This document shows, in pieces, positions 24,823-34,425 of a stretch of DNA of 37,394 nucleotides; positions within the stretch are counted from its first letter, which is position 1, and each line of letters starts with the position of its first letter. The notes below the pieces were generated by a model. It saw nothing but the letters and a program-made list of their open reading frames with translations, was not told where the DNA came from and made no database searches. Made by a program: the position numbers and the translations under genes. The stretch is from Flavobacteriales bacterium (GTDB taxonomy: Bacteria > Bacteroidota > Bacteroidia > Flavobacteriales > BACL11): NCBI GenBank assembly GCA_028122735.1, contig JAOHSR010000002.1:80760-118153 (forward strand), read 5' to 3'.

Positions 24823-25515
24823 ATGCAAATTGCTTATTTCAAAGACATTGGATTAATTGAATATAAAGAAGCTTGGTTGTTTCAAGAAAAATTTTTTAAT
24901 AAAATTCTTGAGATTAAATCAAAAAACAGAAATGAGGGTACTGAAATAACAACAAAAAACCATCTGATTTTTTGTGAGCATCCTCACGTTTATACACTAG
25001 GAAACAGTGGTAACAAAGAGAATCTTTTAGTTAACGAAGACTACCTCAAATCCAGAGGAGCTTCGTTTTACAAAACCAATCGCGGAGGAGATATAACCTA
25101 TCATGGTCCAGGACAAATTGTTGGCTATCCTATTTTTGATTTAGATAATTTCTTTAATGATATAGGAAAGTATCTGCGATTTTTAGAAGAGGTTATTATT
25201 CTAACACTTAAAGAGTATGGGCTTAATGGTGAGCGCTCTAAAGGTGAAACAGGAGTTTGGTTAGATGTTGGCAAACCAACAGCAAGAAAAATTTGCGCAA
25301 TGGGGGTAAAAACAAGTCGGTGGGTAAGTATGCATGGCTTTGCGTTTAATATAAATACAGATTTATCTTATTTTGAGAACATAATCCCATGTGGCATTAA
25401 TGATAAAAAAGTTACATCATTAGAGAAGGAAATAGGACACAAAATAGATATATGTTATACTAAGACATTATTAAAATCAAATATTGAACGTGTTTTTGAT
25501 TTAGAACTCAAATAA
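24823..25515 (+). CDS. lipB: Lipoyl(octanoyl) transferase
   Basis: A 230-aa enzyme that moves octanoyl from acyl carrier protein to lipoyl-domain lysines, the first step of lipoate synthesis. Motifs: FCEHPHVYTLGNSG, TNRGGDITYHGPGQIVGYP (85-103), KPTARKICAMGVKTSRWVSM with Lys156, and FENIIPCGI with catalytic Cys190. Expected length. lipA is not in the window. Five bases downstream of the isomerase gene, so likely one transcript. Confidence 0.96.
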   Translation: MQIAYFKDIGLIEYKEAWLFQEKFFNKILEIKSKNRNEGTEITTKNHLIFCEHPHVYTLGNSGNKENLLVNEDYLKSRGASFYKTNRGGDITYHGPGQIVGYPIFDLDNFFNDIGKYLRFLEEVIILTLKEYGLNGERSKGETGVWLDVGKPTARKICAMGVKTSRWVSMHGFAFNINTDLSYFENIIPCGINDKKVTSLEKEIGHKIDICYTKTLLKSNIERVFDLELK

Positions 25516-25592
25516 TCAAAAAGTTTATTAAATCAAGCACTAAATGCAAATAAAATATATATTTTTATATTCAACAAAAAACTATTCTAAAC

Positions 25593-27392
25593 ATGAGTAA
25601 ATCACTGCTAGAATTTAAAAACCTAGTTACCGTGTTTCACACTGAAGGAACTACTGTGAAGGCGGTAAATGATATAAGCTTTACTCTTAACAAAGGAGAG
25701 ACCGTTGGGATAGTAGGTGAATCAGGATCAGGTAAATCTGTTACGTCATTGTCTGCTATGAGGTTGATTCCAAATCCTCCAGGAATAATAAGTGGTGGAG
25801 AAATTATTTTTCATAAAAATAGTGGAGAAGAAGTTAATTTACTAGAGTGTTCTGAAGAGGAAATGAGGTCATATCGAGGTAATGATATAGCTATGATTTT
25901 TCAAGAACCAATGACTTCTTTGAATCCTGTATTTACTTGTGGGGATCAAGTTTTAGAAGCAATAATGCTACACCAAAACCTAAATAAAGAAGATGCAAAA
26001 AAATTAACTATTGAGCTTTTTGAAAAAGTTCAACTTCCTGATCCAGAAAGAATTTATAGTACTTACCCCCACCAAATATCAGGAGGACAAAAACAAAGAG
26101 TAATGATTGCTATGGCTATGAGTTGTGAGCCTTCTGTTTTAATTGCAGATGAGCCTACAACAGCTTTAGATGTTACAGTACAAAAGACTATTTTGCTTCT
26201 TATGCAAAAATTACAAAAAGAGAAAGACATGGGTATTATGTTCATAACACATGATCTTGGGGTAATTGCAGAGCTTGCTGATAAAGTTGTTGTAATGTAC
26301 AAGGGTAAAATTGTTGAGCAAGGAAATGTTTGGGAAATATTCACAAACCCTCAGCACCCATATACAAAAGGATTGCTAGCTTGTAGACCTCCTTTAGAAA
26401 AAAGATATTCTTTTCTACCAACTGTAGGGGATTTTATGAAGATTGATGAAAAGGGTAATATTATTGATAATAATATTAGCGTTGCAGATTTTACCAAAAA
26501 CCTTGTTATTTCTGATTCAGAAAGACAGAAAAAACAAAAAGAATTGTTTTCAAAAAAAGCTGTTTTACAGCTAAAAAGTCTAAAAACTTATTTTCCAATA
26601 AAAAACGGGTTTTTTGGTGGAACTTCAGGTTATGTTAAGGCAGTAAATAATGTGACTTTTGATGTTTACCCTGGAGAAACCTTAGGTTTAGTTGGGGAAT
26701 CTGGATGCGGAAAAACAACAATTGGAAGAACCATCTTAAGACTTGAGGAGCCAACTGAAGGGGAAATGATTTATAAAGGCCAAGATATTGCTAAGATGAC
26801 TGCTGACGAACTTAGAGCTTTTAGAAAAGAAGTTCAGATTATATTTCAGGACCCATACTCTTCATTAAACCCAAGAATGACTATTGGTAATGCTATTATG
26901 GAGCCTATGCAGGTACACAACATACTAGACAATGATGATCAAAGAAAAGAGAAAGTAAAAGAACTTTTAACTAAAGTAAGTTTAGATCCTGCCCATTTTT
27001 ATAGGTATCCGCATGAATTTTCAGGAGGACAAAGACAGCGTATTGGAATTGCGCGTGCATTAGCGGTTAACCCTAAGTTTATTATTTGTGATGAGTCTGT
27101 CTCTGCTCTAGATGTATCTGTTCAAGCGCAGGTTTTAAACTTGTTAAATGATTTAAAAGAAGAATTTGGATTAACATACATTTTTATATCTCATGACCTT
27201 TCGGTTGTAAAATACATGAGTGATCGAATGGTTGTAATGCAAGAGGGAGAAATAGAGGAAATGGGCGATGCAGATCAAATATACAACTCACCAAAAACAG
27301 ACTACACAAAGAAGTTAATTGATGCTATTCCAGAAGGAAAGCTTGAAGATATAAAAGGTCATTTAGAAAAGAAGGGTATTTCTGTTTCTTAG
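25593..27392 (+). CDS. Double-ATPase ABC transporter protein, oligopeptide (Dpp/Opp/YejF) type
   Basis: 599 aa with two complete ABC ATPase domains fused in one chain, each followed by the oligopeptide-transporter C-terminal extension. Domain 1: Walker A GESGSGKS (42-49), signature SGGQKQRVMIA, Walker B LIADEPTTALD. Domain 2: Walker A GESGCGKT (from 368), signature SGGQRQRIGIARAL, Walker B FIICDESVSALD. The linker (about 285-325) is lysine-rich and charged. The layout matches YejF/GsiA-like DppD-DppF fusions, which power peptide uptake. No permease or binding protein is encoded nearby, so partners are elsewhere. The 77 bases in front hold no exact -7 box; transcription may read through from lipB. 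Confidence 0.93.
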   Translation: MSKSLLEFKNLVTVFHTEGTTVKAVNDISFTLNKGETVGIVGESGSGKSVTSLSAMRLIPNPPGIISGGEIIFHKNSGEEVNLLECSEEEMRSYRGNDIAMIFQEPMTSLNPVFTCGDQVLEAIMLHQNLNKEDAKKLTIELFEKVQLPDPERIYSTYPHQISGGQKQRVMIAMAMSCEPSVLIADEPTTALDVTVQKTILLLMQKLQKEKDMGIMFITHDLGVIAELADKVVVMYKGKIVEQGNVWEIFTNPQHPYTKGLLACRPPLEKRYSFLPTVGDFMKIDEKGNIIDNNISVADFTKNLVISDSERQKKQKELFSKKAVLQLKSLKTYFPIKNGFFGGTSGYVKAVNNVTFDVYPGETLGLVGESGCGKTTIGRTILRLEEPTEGEMIYKGQDIAKMTADELRAFRKEVQIIFQDPYSSLNPRMTIGNAIMEPMQVHNILDNDDQRKEKVKELLTKVSLDPAHFYRYPHEFSGGQRQRIGIARALAVNPKFIICDESVSALDVSVQAQVLNLLNDLKEEFGLTYIFISHDLSVVKYMSDRMVVMQEGEIEEMGDADQIYNSPKTDYTKKLIDAIPEGKLEDIKGHLEKKGISVS

Positions 27393-27395
27393 AAA

Positions 27396-28052
27396 TCACA
27401 AAATCATTTCAGGAATATTTCCATCAACAATTAAATTTGCTTGAGTAGCAGAAATGATCTCCTCAATAGAAACACCAGGAGCTCTTTCAATAAGTTTAAA
27501 ACCCTCCAGAGTTATATCGATCACGGCAAGGTCTGTGACAATTTTTTTAACACAATTAACTCCTGTAATAGGAAGCGTGCATTTTTTTAGCAACTTGCTT
27601 TCTCCTTTTCGATTCGTATGATTCATTGCTACAATAATATTTTCAGAAGAGGCAACCAAATCCATTGCTCCTCCCATTCCTTTAACCATTTTTCCTGGTA
27701 TTTTCCAGTTTGCAATATCTCCATTTTCAGCTACTTCCATAGCTCCCAAAACACTGAGCTGAATATGATTTCCTCTAATCATAGAAAATGAAGTTGCTGA
27801 ATCAAATAAAACCGCCCCAGGCATGGTGGTTATCGTTTGTTTACCAGCATTAATCATATCGGGATCCTCTTCTCCTTCTAATGGAAAAGGGCCCATTCCT
27901 AAGACACCGTTTTCAGATTGAAATTCTACGTTTATGTTTTTTGGTATGTGATTAGCGACAAGTGTTGGTATGCCAATGCCTAAATTAACATATGTATTGT
28001 TTTCCAACTCTTGAGCAATTCTTTTAGCAATTCCATTTTTATCAAGTGCCAT
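27396..28052 (-). CDS. scoB: 3-oxoacid (succinyl/acetoacetyl) CoA-transferase subunit B
   Basis: A 218-aa beta subunit of a family I CoA-transferase that moves CoA between acyl-CoA and acetoacetate or similar 3-oxoacids. The catalytic Glu47 is in FQSENGVLGMG. Other family blocks are YVNLGIGIPTLVA, GAVLFDSATSFSMIRGNH, LGAMEVAENGDIANW and GKMVKGMGGAMDLV. Its ATG follows directly on the scoA stop with no base between. Last gene of the holB-gldH-PBP-scoA-scoB run; convergent with the ABC gene, 3 bases apart. AtoA-type butyrate/acetate CoA-transferase is the alternative. Confidence 0.94.
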   Translation of the reverse strand: MALDKNGIAKRIAQELENNTYVNLGIGIPTLVANHIPKNINVEFQSENGVLGMGPFPLEGEEDPDMINAGKQTITTMPGAVLFDSATSFSMIRGNHIQLSVLGAMEVAENGDIANWKIPGKMVKGMGGAMDLVASSENIIVAMNHTNRKGESKLLKKCTLPITGVNCVKKIVTDLAVIDITLEGFKLIERAPGVSIEEIISATQANLIVDGNIPEMIL

Positions 28053-28754
28053 TTAATTCTTTTTTCTTGTTGTTCTGTTTTCAATTCTTTTTTCAAATAC
28101 ATCTCCCTTTATAATTCTTTGAACAAAAATTCCAGCAGTATGGATTTCATTTGGGTTAAGCGCTCCCACCGGAACAAGCTCTTCAACCTCAGCAACAGTA
28201 ATTTTACCGGCCATTGCCATTAGTGGATTAAAATTTCTTGCTGTTCCTTTAAATATTAAATTTCCAGCCGTATCTCCTTTCCAGGCTTTTACAAAGGAAA
28301 AATCAGAAATAAGAGCGTGCTCTAGTATATGTTTCTTTCCATTAAAAACTCTTACCTCTTTATTCATTTGCACTTCTGTTCCATAGCCTGCTGGTGTAAA
28401 AAAAGCCGGTATACCAGCTCCTCCGGCCCTACACCTCTCCGCAAGACTTCCCTGGGGAATCAACTCAACTTCTATTTCATTAGAAAGCATTTGGCGTTCA
28501 AACTCTGCATTTTCACCAACATATGATGAAATCATTTTTTTAATTTGTTTTTTCTCTAGTAGCAAGCCCAATCCAAAACCATCAATACCGGCATTGTTAG
28601 AGATGCATGTTAGGTTTTTAATTCCCGAATTAGATATTGCTTTAATTGCGTTTTCTGGTATTCCACTTAATCCAAAACCTCCGAACATAAATGTCATGCC
28701 GCTTTTTACGCCAGCAATTGCTTCCTCAATAGTTTTTATTTCTTTGTTTATCAT
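28053..28754 (-). CDS. scoA: 3-oxoacid (succinyl/acetoacetyl) CoA-transferase subunit A
   Basis: A 233-aa alpha subunit that pairs with the downstream beta subunit. It has the CoA-binding glycine motif [15 protein letters not shown] (residues 23-37), [34 protein letters not shown] and GYGTEVQ. Acts in ketone-body or amino-acid carbon use in the cytoplasm. Two bases downstream of the PBP gene and abutting scoB. Confidence 0.94.
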   Translation of the reverse strand: MINKEIKTIEEAIAGVKSGMTFMFGGFGLSGIPENAIKAISNSGIKNLTCISNNAGIDGFGLGLLLEKKQIKKMISSYVGENAEFERQMLSNEIEVELIPQGSLAERCRAGGAGIPAFFTPAGYGTEVQMNKEVRVFNGKKHILEHALISDFSFVKAWKGDTAGNLIFKGTARNFNPLMAMAGKITVAEVEELVPVGALNPNEIHTAGIFVQRIIKGDVFEKRIENRTTRKKN

Positions 28755-28756
28755 CT

Positions 28757-31000
28757 TTAAAATTCTTCTTCAATTGAAATTACCGCATCATCACAATCTA
28801 ACTTTACATCTACAGACCTTGATATATCAAAATCAAGCGGATAGACTTTAGAGTTGGCTGTATCGGCATATACTCTTTGCATAAATTCTGCGAAAATTGG
28901 AAGCGCCATATTTGCTCCTTGACCATATACAATATCTCTAAAATGAACACTTCTGTCATCACAACCTGTCCAAACTCCTGTAACTAAATCAGGAGTAATT
29001 CCCATAAACCATCCGTCTGATTGGTTTTGAGTTGTTCCAGTTTTACCTCCAATTTCATTTTTAAATCCATACTTATATCTTAATCTAACACCTGTTCCAG
29101 ACCTTTTTTTTGCTGCAGGACTATACACTCCATCTACAACGCCTTGAAGCAGGCGAACCATTATATCAGCTGTTTCTTCACTCATAGCCTCATTAGATTC
29201 TGGAATAAAACGCTCCAAAACAACTCCATTTTTATCTTCTATTCTTGTTACAAAAATAGGCTCAACCCAAACCCCTTTATTTGAAAAAGTAGAATAGGCT
29301 CCAACCATTTCATAAACAGAAAGATCAAAAGTTCCAAGGCATAAGGAAGGAACCGCAAGTATCTTGCTTTTAACACCAATTTTTTTTGCCAAGTCCACTA
29401 CAGCATGTGGTCCAAATTGTTTCATAATATATGCCGTAACTGTATTTATTGAGTTTGCTAGGCCATACTTTAATGAAAGAGTAAGTCCTTCAAGCTCTTC
29501 ACTTCCTGAATTCTTAGGGGTCCAATCTTTTTCTAACCTCCATTTATATTTATCAAATACTACAGGAACATTTGGGACCTGAAAGCAAGGATCGTAACCC
29601 TCTTGAATTGCAAGTGAATATAAAAAGGGTTTAAATGTTGACCCCACTTGTCTTTTTCCAGACGTAACATGGTCATATTGAAAATTCTCATAGTTTATTC
29701 CACCAACATATGCTTTTACATGCCCTGTCTTTGGCTGCATACTCATTAATCCGGAATGCAAAAAATATTTGCTGTAAACCAAAGAGTCTCTTGGAGACAA
29801 AATAGTGTCTCTTTTGCCATTCCAAGAAAATAACTTCATCTCTACTTTAGTATTAAAAACTTTTCTAATTTGATCAATTGTTTTTCCTTGAGATTTAAGT
29901 CTTTTATATCTAACAGACCTTCTCATTGCCATGTCGATTATTTCATCAATTTGTTCTGGCTCAAAATCTTCAGGGAATGGGGCGTTAGCATACCCCTCCC
30001 AATGATTATAAAACACTTTTTGAAGATCAGAAATATGAGTTTCTACCGCTTCCTCTGCAAATTTTTGTAGTCGAGAGTCTATTGTAGTATAAATTTTTAA
30101 CCCATCTGTGTACAGATTATATGAACTTCCGTCAGATTTAATTTTAGCTGAACACCACTTCTTCATTTCTCCTCTTAAGTATTCTCTAAAGTATGGAGCC
30201 AATCCTGAATTATGACTTGCTTTTTTAAAGTCTAAAACAATTGGAAGTTGGACTAGCGAATCATAAAGCGTGTCAGAAATAAACTCATATTTATTCATTT
30301 GGAACAAAACCGTATTTCGTCTTCTTTGTGTCAACTTAAGTCTTCTGTTTGGATTGTATAGTGCTGAATTTTTTAACATTCCAACTAACATTGCCGACTC
30401 TTGAATATTTAAGTTTTTTGGAGACTTATTAAAATAGACTCTGGATGCTGATTCTATTCCTACAGCATTATTTACCCAATCATACCTATTTAAATACATT
30501 AACAATATTTCGTCTTTTGTATATCTTCTCTCAAGTTTAGCAGAAATAACCCATTCTTTCAGCTTTTGCTTAACCCTATCTAATCCAGAGGCTGGTTGTT
30601 TTGTAAATAGCATTTTAGCAAGTTGCTGAGTAATTGTGCTTGCCCCGCCAGACTGTCCTTTTCCTGAAAAAACACCATAAACAGCCCTAAAAAGAGCCCT
30701 AACATCTATTCCTGAATGGTCTCTATAACGAATATCTTCAGTGGATAATAGAGCGTTTATAAATTGCTGAGGAATATCCTCTCTAACTGCAGAGGTTCTG
30801 TTTTCAAAAAAATACTTTCCAATAACAACACTATCTGATGAAATTATTTCTGTAGCTAGATTGTTTTGTGGGTTTTCTAATTGATCAAATGTAGGTAAAG
30901 GACCAAAAAACTCAAATGAAGCCAAAGAAACTAATGAAAAAACAAATATAAAAGGGCTTAAGATAGTAAGCCAAATAAAAATAATTTTTTTTCTAATCAT
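28757..31000 (-). CDS. Penicillin-binding protein 1A, bifunctional transglycosylase/transpeptidase
   Basis: A 747-aa class A PBP that polymerises and cross-links peptidoglycan in the periplasm, anchored by an N-terminal membrane helix (about 5-28). Transglycosylase domain: [16 protein letters not shown] (catalytic Glu88), [42 protein letters not shown]. Transpeptidase domain: [14 protein letters not shown] (nucleophile Ser454, Lys457), [11 protein letters not shown] (SxN) and [15 protein letters not shown] (KTGT). The frame opens at a GTG at 31003, but an ATG follows immediately at 31000, chosen here. Its start overlaps gldH by 8 bases. Operon with holB, gldH, scoA and scoB. Confidence 0.95.
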   Translation of the reverse strand: MIRKKIIFIWLTILSPFIFVFSLVSLASFEFFGPLPTFDQLENPQNNLATEIISSDSVVIGKYFFENRTSAVREDIPQQFINALLSTEDIRYRDHSGIDVRALFRAVYGVFSGKGQSGGASTITQQLAKMLFTKQPASGLDRVKQKLKEWVISAKLERRYTKDEILLMYLNRYDWVNNAVGIESASRVYFNKSPKNLNIQESAMLVGMLKNSALYNPNRRLKLTQRRRNTVLFQMNKYEFISDTLYDSLVQLPIVLDFKKASHNSGLAPYFREYLRGEMKKWCSAKIKSDGSSYNLYTDGLKIYTTIDSRLQKFAEEAVETHISDLQKVFYNHWEGYANAPFPEDFEPEQIDEIIDMAMRRSVRYKRLKSQGKTIDQIRKVFNTKVEMKLFSWNGKRDTILSPRDSLVYSKYFLHSGLMSMQPKTGHVKAYVGGINYENFQYDHVTSGKRQVGSTFKPFLYSLAIQEGYDPCFQVPNVPVVFDKYKWRLEKDWTPKNSGSEELEGLTLSLKYGLANSINTVTAYIMKQFGPHAVVDLAKKIGVKSKILAVPSLCLGTFDLSVYEMVGAYSTFSNKGVWVEPIFVTRIEDKNGVVLERFIPESNEAMSEETADIMVRLLQGVVDGVYSPAAKKRSGTGVRLRYKYGFKNEIGGKTGTTQNQSDGWFMGITPDLVTGVWTGCDDRSVHFRDIVYGQGANMALPIFAEFMQRVYADTANSKVYPLDFDISRSVDVKLDCDDAVISIEEEF

Positions 31001-31454
31001 CACTTTTCTTGATATTTATTCCTAGTGCTATAATCCCTTTTAAGTTTGTAATAGCTGGCAGATCTCCATAACGCATTGCTTGCTCAACAGAAACAATGCT
31101 AGTTTTTTTTGAGTTGAAAGTTATCTCTTTAGCAAAACAGTATTCTACCTCTTTTATATCACCAAACCCTCTTCCTAACCACTTTCCGCTTTTTTCTGAA
31201 AGAGTTACTTCTATAGTGTCTCTTTTTTCTTGAAAACATACAAATAAAAAAATATTTTGATATTCAAAATCCGTAGTGTGTCTAATTTTTAAATACAGGT
31301 TGTGTTTTGTTATCGAATCAACAACATCATGATTAAGAGTAATTATTGAATCAGCATGCCAACTATCTTCTTCAAAAACATTATAACTACTTTCAGTTTT
31401 AGTATTGCAAAAGACAAGTAAAAGTAAACTGAAAAAACCAAATATTATTTTCAT
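30993..31454 (-). CDS. gldH: Gliding motility lipoprotein GldH
   Basis: A 153-aa lipoprotein of the Bacteroidota gliding machinery, required for gliding in Flavobacterium johnsoniae. Signal peptide MKIIFGFFSLLLLVF is followed by Cys16 as the lipidated residue. The -1 residue is Phe (LVFC), which is atypical; Ala, Gly or Ser are usual. Family blocks: EDSWHADSIITLNHD, LYLKIRHTTDFEYQNIFLFV, SEKSGKWLGRGFGDI and VSVEQAMRYGDLPAITNLKG. It lies between holB (2-base gap) and the PBP gene (8-base overlap), an order I recall from other Flavobacteria. It supports gliding or at least a T9SS-linked surface apparatus. Confidence 0.9.
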   Translation of the reverse strand: MKIIFGFFSLLLLVFCNTKTESSYNVFEEDSWHADSIITLNHDVVDSITKHNLYLKIRHTTDFEYQNIFLFVCFQEKRDTIEVTLSEKSGKWLGRGFGDIKEVEYCFAKEITFNSKKTSIVSVEQAMRYGDLPAITNLKGIIALGINIKKSDD

Positions 31455-31456
31455 AA

Positions 31457-32617
31457 TTATCCTTGAGTGACAAATTTACGCTTTAGTTTTAACAAATCAG
31501 AAAGTTCAAGGGCAAGCTGAAAAAATATAATTTTAGAGTTTGCATTTCTTTTAACTTTTTTTATTGCACCATCAAAAAGGTTAGTTATAGGGATACTATT
31601 TTTTTCATGTACAAATTTTGCAAACTTTTCTAAAAACTTTTTTTCTTCATTAGTCAGTAGGTTTATACTTTTATCTGAAAAATTATAAACTAAACATTCT
31701 CGAAAAATAGTTAAGCAGTAACTAAGAAAATCTCTTTGTTGTTGACGTGTTTTAGACGATATTTCATCGCACCAATCAGATATTTCTGAAAAATTATTCT
31801 TAAAACATAGTCTGTTTAACACTTTGAACTCGTCTAAAAAAAAAGATGGCAGAGCCTCATCAGAGTATGACAAAACCTTACCCATGTTACCGTTTGACAG
31901 TCTACAAAAGTTTAAAAAACTCTCAGATTTTTGGGTTTTACTATTTTCAATTGTATCGCTTACTGTATAATTTGGTATTCTAGTCTGCTGCAATCGAGAT
32001 AAAATTGTGTCTATTATTAACCCCTTGTCTTCAGAGACCAACAATAATATTGTTTTGTTTGGGGGTTCTTCTAAAAGTTTTAAAAACTTATTTGCGGCCT
32101 TTATATTCATTTTTTCAGGCATCCATATAATAACAACTCTATATTTTGCTTCAAATACTTTAAGAGTTAGCTTTCTGTTTAGCTCTTTAATTTGGTGAGA
32201 ATAAATAATCGCCTCTTTTTTTTTGTCTGTTGTTTTTTCTAAAAACTTTTCCTTGTAGTGACTCAACCAATTTGACAGAGAAAAATATGGGTTTTTTAAA
32301 AATTGCTCCCTCCATTCTCCTATATAATCATCACTAGTTTTGTTGTCAGTTGATGAGGTTCTAATTATTGGAAAAATAATGTGTAGATCAGGGTGAATTA
32401 GTTTAGAAAATTTTAAAGAAGACGGGCAATTATTACACGAGTCCTTTTTCTCTTTACACTGACAGTTTAATCTTCTAGCATATGCAGCTGCTAAAGCTAG
32501 CTGTCCAGACCCTTTAGAACCATAAAAAAGCTGAGCATGTGCAATCCTATTATGCGCTATTCCTTTGATTAACTCTTCTTTGGTTTTTTCTAGCCCTATA
32601 ACTTCACTGAAACGCAT
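31457..32617 (-). CDS. holB: DNA polymerase III delta' subunit
   Basis: A 386-aa clamp-loader subunit of the AAA+ family. It begins MRFSEVIGLEKTKEEL. The P-loop is degenerate: GSKGSGQLALA (33-43) has Gln39 where an active ATPase has Lys, as expected for the non-hydrolysing delta'. A zinc module has Cys52, Cys54, Cys61 and Cys64 (NCQCKEKKDSCNNC). KFLKLLEEPPNKTILLLVS and TILSRLQQTRIP are the usual sensor-region blocks. First gene of the holB-gldH-PBP-scoAB operon with a promoter box 15 bases upstream; divergent from pgk. Confidence 0.9.
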   Translation of the reverse strand: MRFSEVIGLEKTKEELIKGIAHNRIAHAQLFYGSKGSGQLALAAAYARRLNCQCKEKKDSCNNCPSSLKFSKLIHPDLHIIFPIIRTSSTDNKTSDDYIGEWREQFLKNPYFSLSNWLSHYKEKFLEKTTDKKKEAIIYSHQIKELNRKLTLKVFEAKYRVVIIWMPEKMNIKAANKFLKLLEEPPNKTILLLVSEDKGLIIDTILSRLQQTRIPNYTVSDTIENSKTQKSESFLNFCRLSNGNMGKVLSYSDEALPSFFLDEFKVLNRLCFKNNFSEISDWCDEISSKTRQQQRDFLSYCLTIFRECLVYNFSDKSINLLTNEEKKFLEKFAKFVHEKNSIPITNLFDGAIKKVKRNANSKIIFFQLALELSDLLKLKRKFVTQG

Positions 32618-32632
32618 CTGTATTCTTTATTT

Positions 32633-32640
32633 CAAATTTA
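32633..32640 (-). promoter_or_regulatory. -7 promoter box (TAAATTTG) for the holB-gldH operon
   Basis: Exact TAnnTTTG on the minus strand, 15 bases upstream of the holB ATG. No -33 element is evident. Confidence 0.55.
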
Positions 32641-32671
32641 ATTAAAAAGGAAGAAACTCCTTCATTTATTA

Positions 32672-32679
32672 TATTTTTG
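32672..32679 (+). promoter_or_regulatory. -7 promoter box (TATTTTTG) for pgk, only 4 bases from the ATG
   Basis: Exact TAnnTTTG match. If the box is centred 7 bases before the transcription start, the first base of the mRNA falls at or within two bases of the pgk ATG (32684), implying a leaderless message. Confidence 0.5.
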
Positions 32680-32683
32680 TAAC

Positions 32684-33868
32684 ATGCAAAATTTAAAAAC
32701 CCAATCTTTAAAAAATACACGTGTTCTTATTAGAGTAGATTTTAATGTTCCGCTTAATGAATCTCAAGAAATAACAGATATAAGCAGAATTAGTGCTGCT
32801 GTTCCAACCATTAAAAAGGTAATTGTAAACGGAGGTATACCTATTATTATATCACATCTTGGCAGACCAAAATGTAAAGATTCTACTTTGTCTTTATATC
32901 CTGTTGCAAAAAAACTCGCTAAAATTATGAATAAAAATGTAATTTTTTTAGATGACTGTATTAGTAAAAAAGTAAAATCAAAACTAAGCAGTTCAACTTA
33001 TGGGGAAATTTATCTTCTAGAAAATTTAAGATTTTATAAAGAAGAAACAAACGGAGATCTTTCTTTTGCTAAAGAATTAGCTTCTTTAGCCGATGTCTAT
33101 ATTAATGATGCATTCGGAACATCTCACAGGGCGCATGCCTCAACATATGGAGTTGCTCAATTTTTTAAAGGAAACAAGTACTGTGGGCTTTTGTTAGAAA
33201 AAGAAATCTCAAGTCTTAATTCTGTTTTTAAAAACCCAAGTAGACCATTTACCGCCGTCATTGGTGGTGCAAAAATCAGTAGTAAGATTGATGTCCTACT
33301 CTCATTGCTAAATAGTGTTGACAAGTTAATTATTGGTGGTGGTATGGCGTATACTTTTATTGCAGCAAAAAAAGGTAAAATAGGGAGGTCTCTTGTTGAA
33401 AACAATAAAATCAAAGCAGCATTAGAAATTATAAAAAAAGCAAAAGAAAATAATGTAAATTTGATTTTACCTATTGATTCCGTCAACTCAATCTCTTTTA
33501 AAGATCAATTAGCTTCTTCTGTTTCAGAAATAAATAAAATCCCTGCAAACGAAATGGGCTTAGATATTGGTCCTAAATCTATTGATTTATTTAATAAAGA
33601 AATATTGTCTTCAAAAACAATTCTATGGAACGGTCCAATGGGAGTCTTTGAATTTAATAATTTTTCAAAAGGAACTCTTTCTGTTGGAAAGTCTATTTGT
33701 GAAAGCACTTATAAAGGAGCCTTTTCTCTAGTTGGGGGGGGCGACTCTATTGCAGCAATAAAAAAATTTAATTTAACTGATGGTGTAAGCTATATTTCGA
33801 CTGGTGGCGGGGCAATGTTGGAGTATTTGGAGGGAAAAGAACTTCCTGCCCTTAAAGCATTATCATAA
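32684..33868 (+). CDS. pgk: Phosphoglycerate kinase
   Basis: A 394-aa glycolytic kinase: 1,3-bisphosphoglycerate + ADP <-> 3-phosphoglycerate + ATP. N-terminal substrate domain: NTRVLIRVDFNVPLN, IIISHLGRPK, VYINDAFGTSHRAHAST. C-terminal nucleotide domain: FTAVIGGAKISSKIDVL, ILWNGPMGVFEFNNFSKGT, SLVGGGDSIAAIKKF. The ATG at 32684 gives the normal family N-terminus, so a downstream start is unlikely despite the near-zero leader. Monocistronic. Its last 6 bases overlap the convergent cvpA gene. Confidence 0.97.
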   Translation: MQNLKTQSLKNTRVLIRVDFNVPLNESQEITDISRISAAVPTIKKVIVNGGIPIIISHLGRPKCKDSTLSLYPVAKKLAKIMNKNVIFLDDCISKKVKSKLSSSTYGEIYLLENLRFYKEETNGDLSFAKELASLADVYINDAFGTSHRAHASTYGVAQFFKGNKYCGLLLEKEISSLNSVFKNPSRPFTAVIGGAKISSKIDVLLSLLNSVDKLIIGGGMAYTFIAAKKGKIGRSLVENNKIKAALEIIKKAKENNVNLILPIDSVNSISFKDQLASSVSEINKIPANEMGLDIGPKSIDLFNKEILSSKTILWNGPMGVFEFNNFSKGTLSVGKSICESTYKGAFSLVGGGDSIAAIKKFNLTDGVSYISTGGGAMLEYLEGKELPALKALS

Positions 33869-34399
33869 CCCCTCCTTAATCTTATCAGTTGCTTTTTTTG
33901 CTTTTTTTTCAATATCTTCTAATATATCTTTATGCTCAGTAATCTTAGGGATTATAACTACAAGGATATTTTCAATTGGCTCTATTAAAAGAGATGTTTT
34001 TGAAATCTCTTTTGGTATTAACTCTATTTTTTTTTCAAAAAACATTAATACCGCTAAAAGCACTGCAATTTTTAGTGCTCCAAAAACTGAACCAAGAATC
34101 TTACTAATAATGCCTAAGGCTAAAGCATTTGTAATCTTCTCTAATATACCTCCAAGAATCTTAATAGTTATTAATGTTCCTGCAAATACTACTGCAAATG
34201 AAATTGTTGGTATTAAGTTTTTATATTCAGTTATTATCTCTTCTAAATAAGATTCTAAATAAAAAGAAAAATTTATTGCAATATAAACCCCAATAACTAA
34301 TGAAACTAAAGAAGTGACTTCTCTAACTATTCCTCTTGAAAAACCCTGTATCAGTCCGTAAACCAAAGGGATAATTAAGGCTATATCTAGATAGTTCAT
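33863..34399 (-). CDS. CvpA family inner-membrane protein
   Basis: A 178-aa protein with four predicted hydrophobic segments: IALIIPLVYGLIQGF, SLVSLVIGVYIAINF, ISFAVVFAGTLITI and IAVLLAVLMFF. The N-terminal MNYLDIALIIPLVYGLIQGFS and GIVREVTSLVSLVIG are typical of CvpA, a family tied to colicin V export and to bile/envelope-stress tolerance; the molecular role is not settled. The charged lysine-rich C-terminus is probably cytoplasmic. 26 bases downstream of the small lipoprotein gene, likely one transcript. Confidence 0.87.
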   Translation of the reverse strand: MNYLDIALIIPLVYGLIQGFSRGIVREVTSLVSLVIGVYIAINFSFYLESYLEEIITEYKNLIPTISFAVVFAGTLITIKILGGILEKITNALALGIISKILGSVFGALKIAVLLAVLMFFEKKIELIPKEISKTSLLIEPIENILVVIIPKITEHKDILEDIEKKAKKATDKIKEGL

Positions 34400-34425
34400 T
34401 TAAATAAACGTATATTTAATAAGGA

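Noticed and set aside
25544-25600. 18-codon frame in the lipB-ABC gap
   Set aside because: Too short, AT-biased and overlaps the ABC start. No supporting signal.
32007-32198. Plus-strand 63-codon frame inside holB
   Set aside because: Shadow of the delta' coding sequence. Composition is hydrophobic simply because lysine-rich codons read backwards give Phe and Leu.
33804-34250. 148-codon plus-strand frame over pgk 3' end and cvpA
   Set aside because: It is the antisense shadow of cvpA. Both pgk and cvpA are clear family members and it has no recognisable domain.
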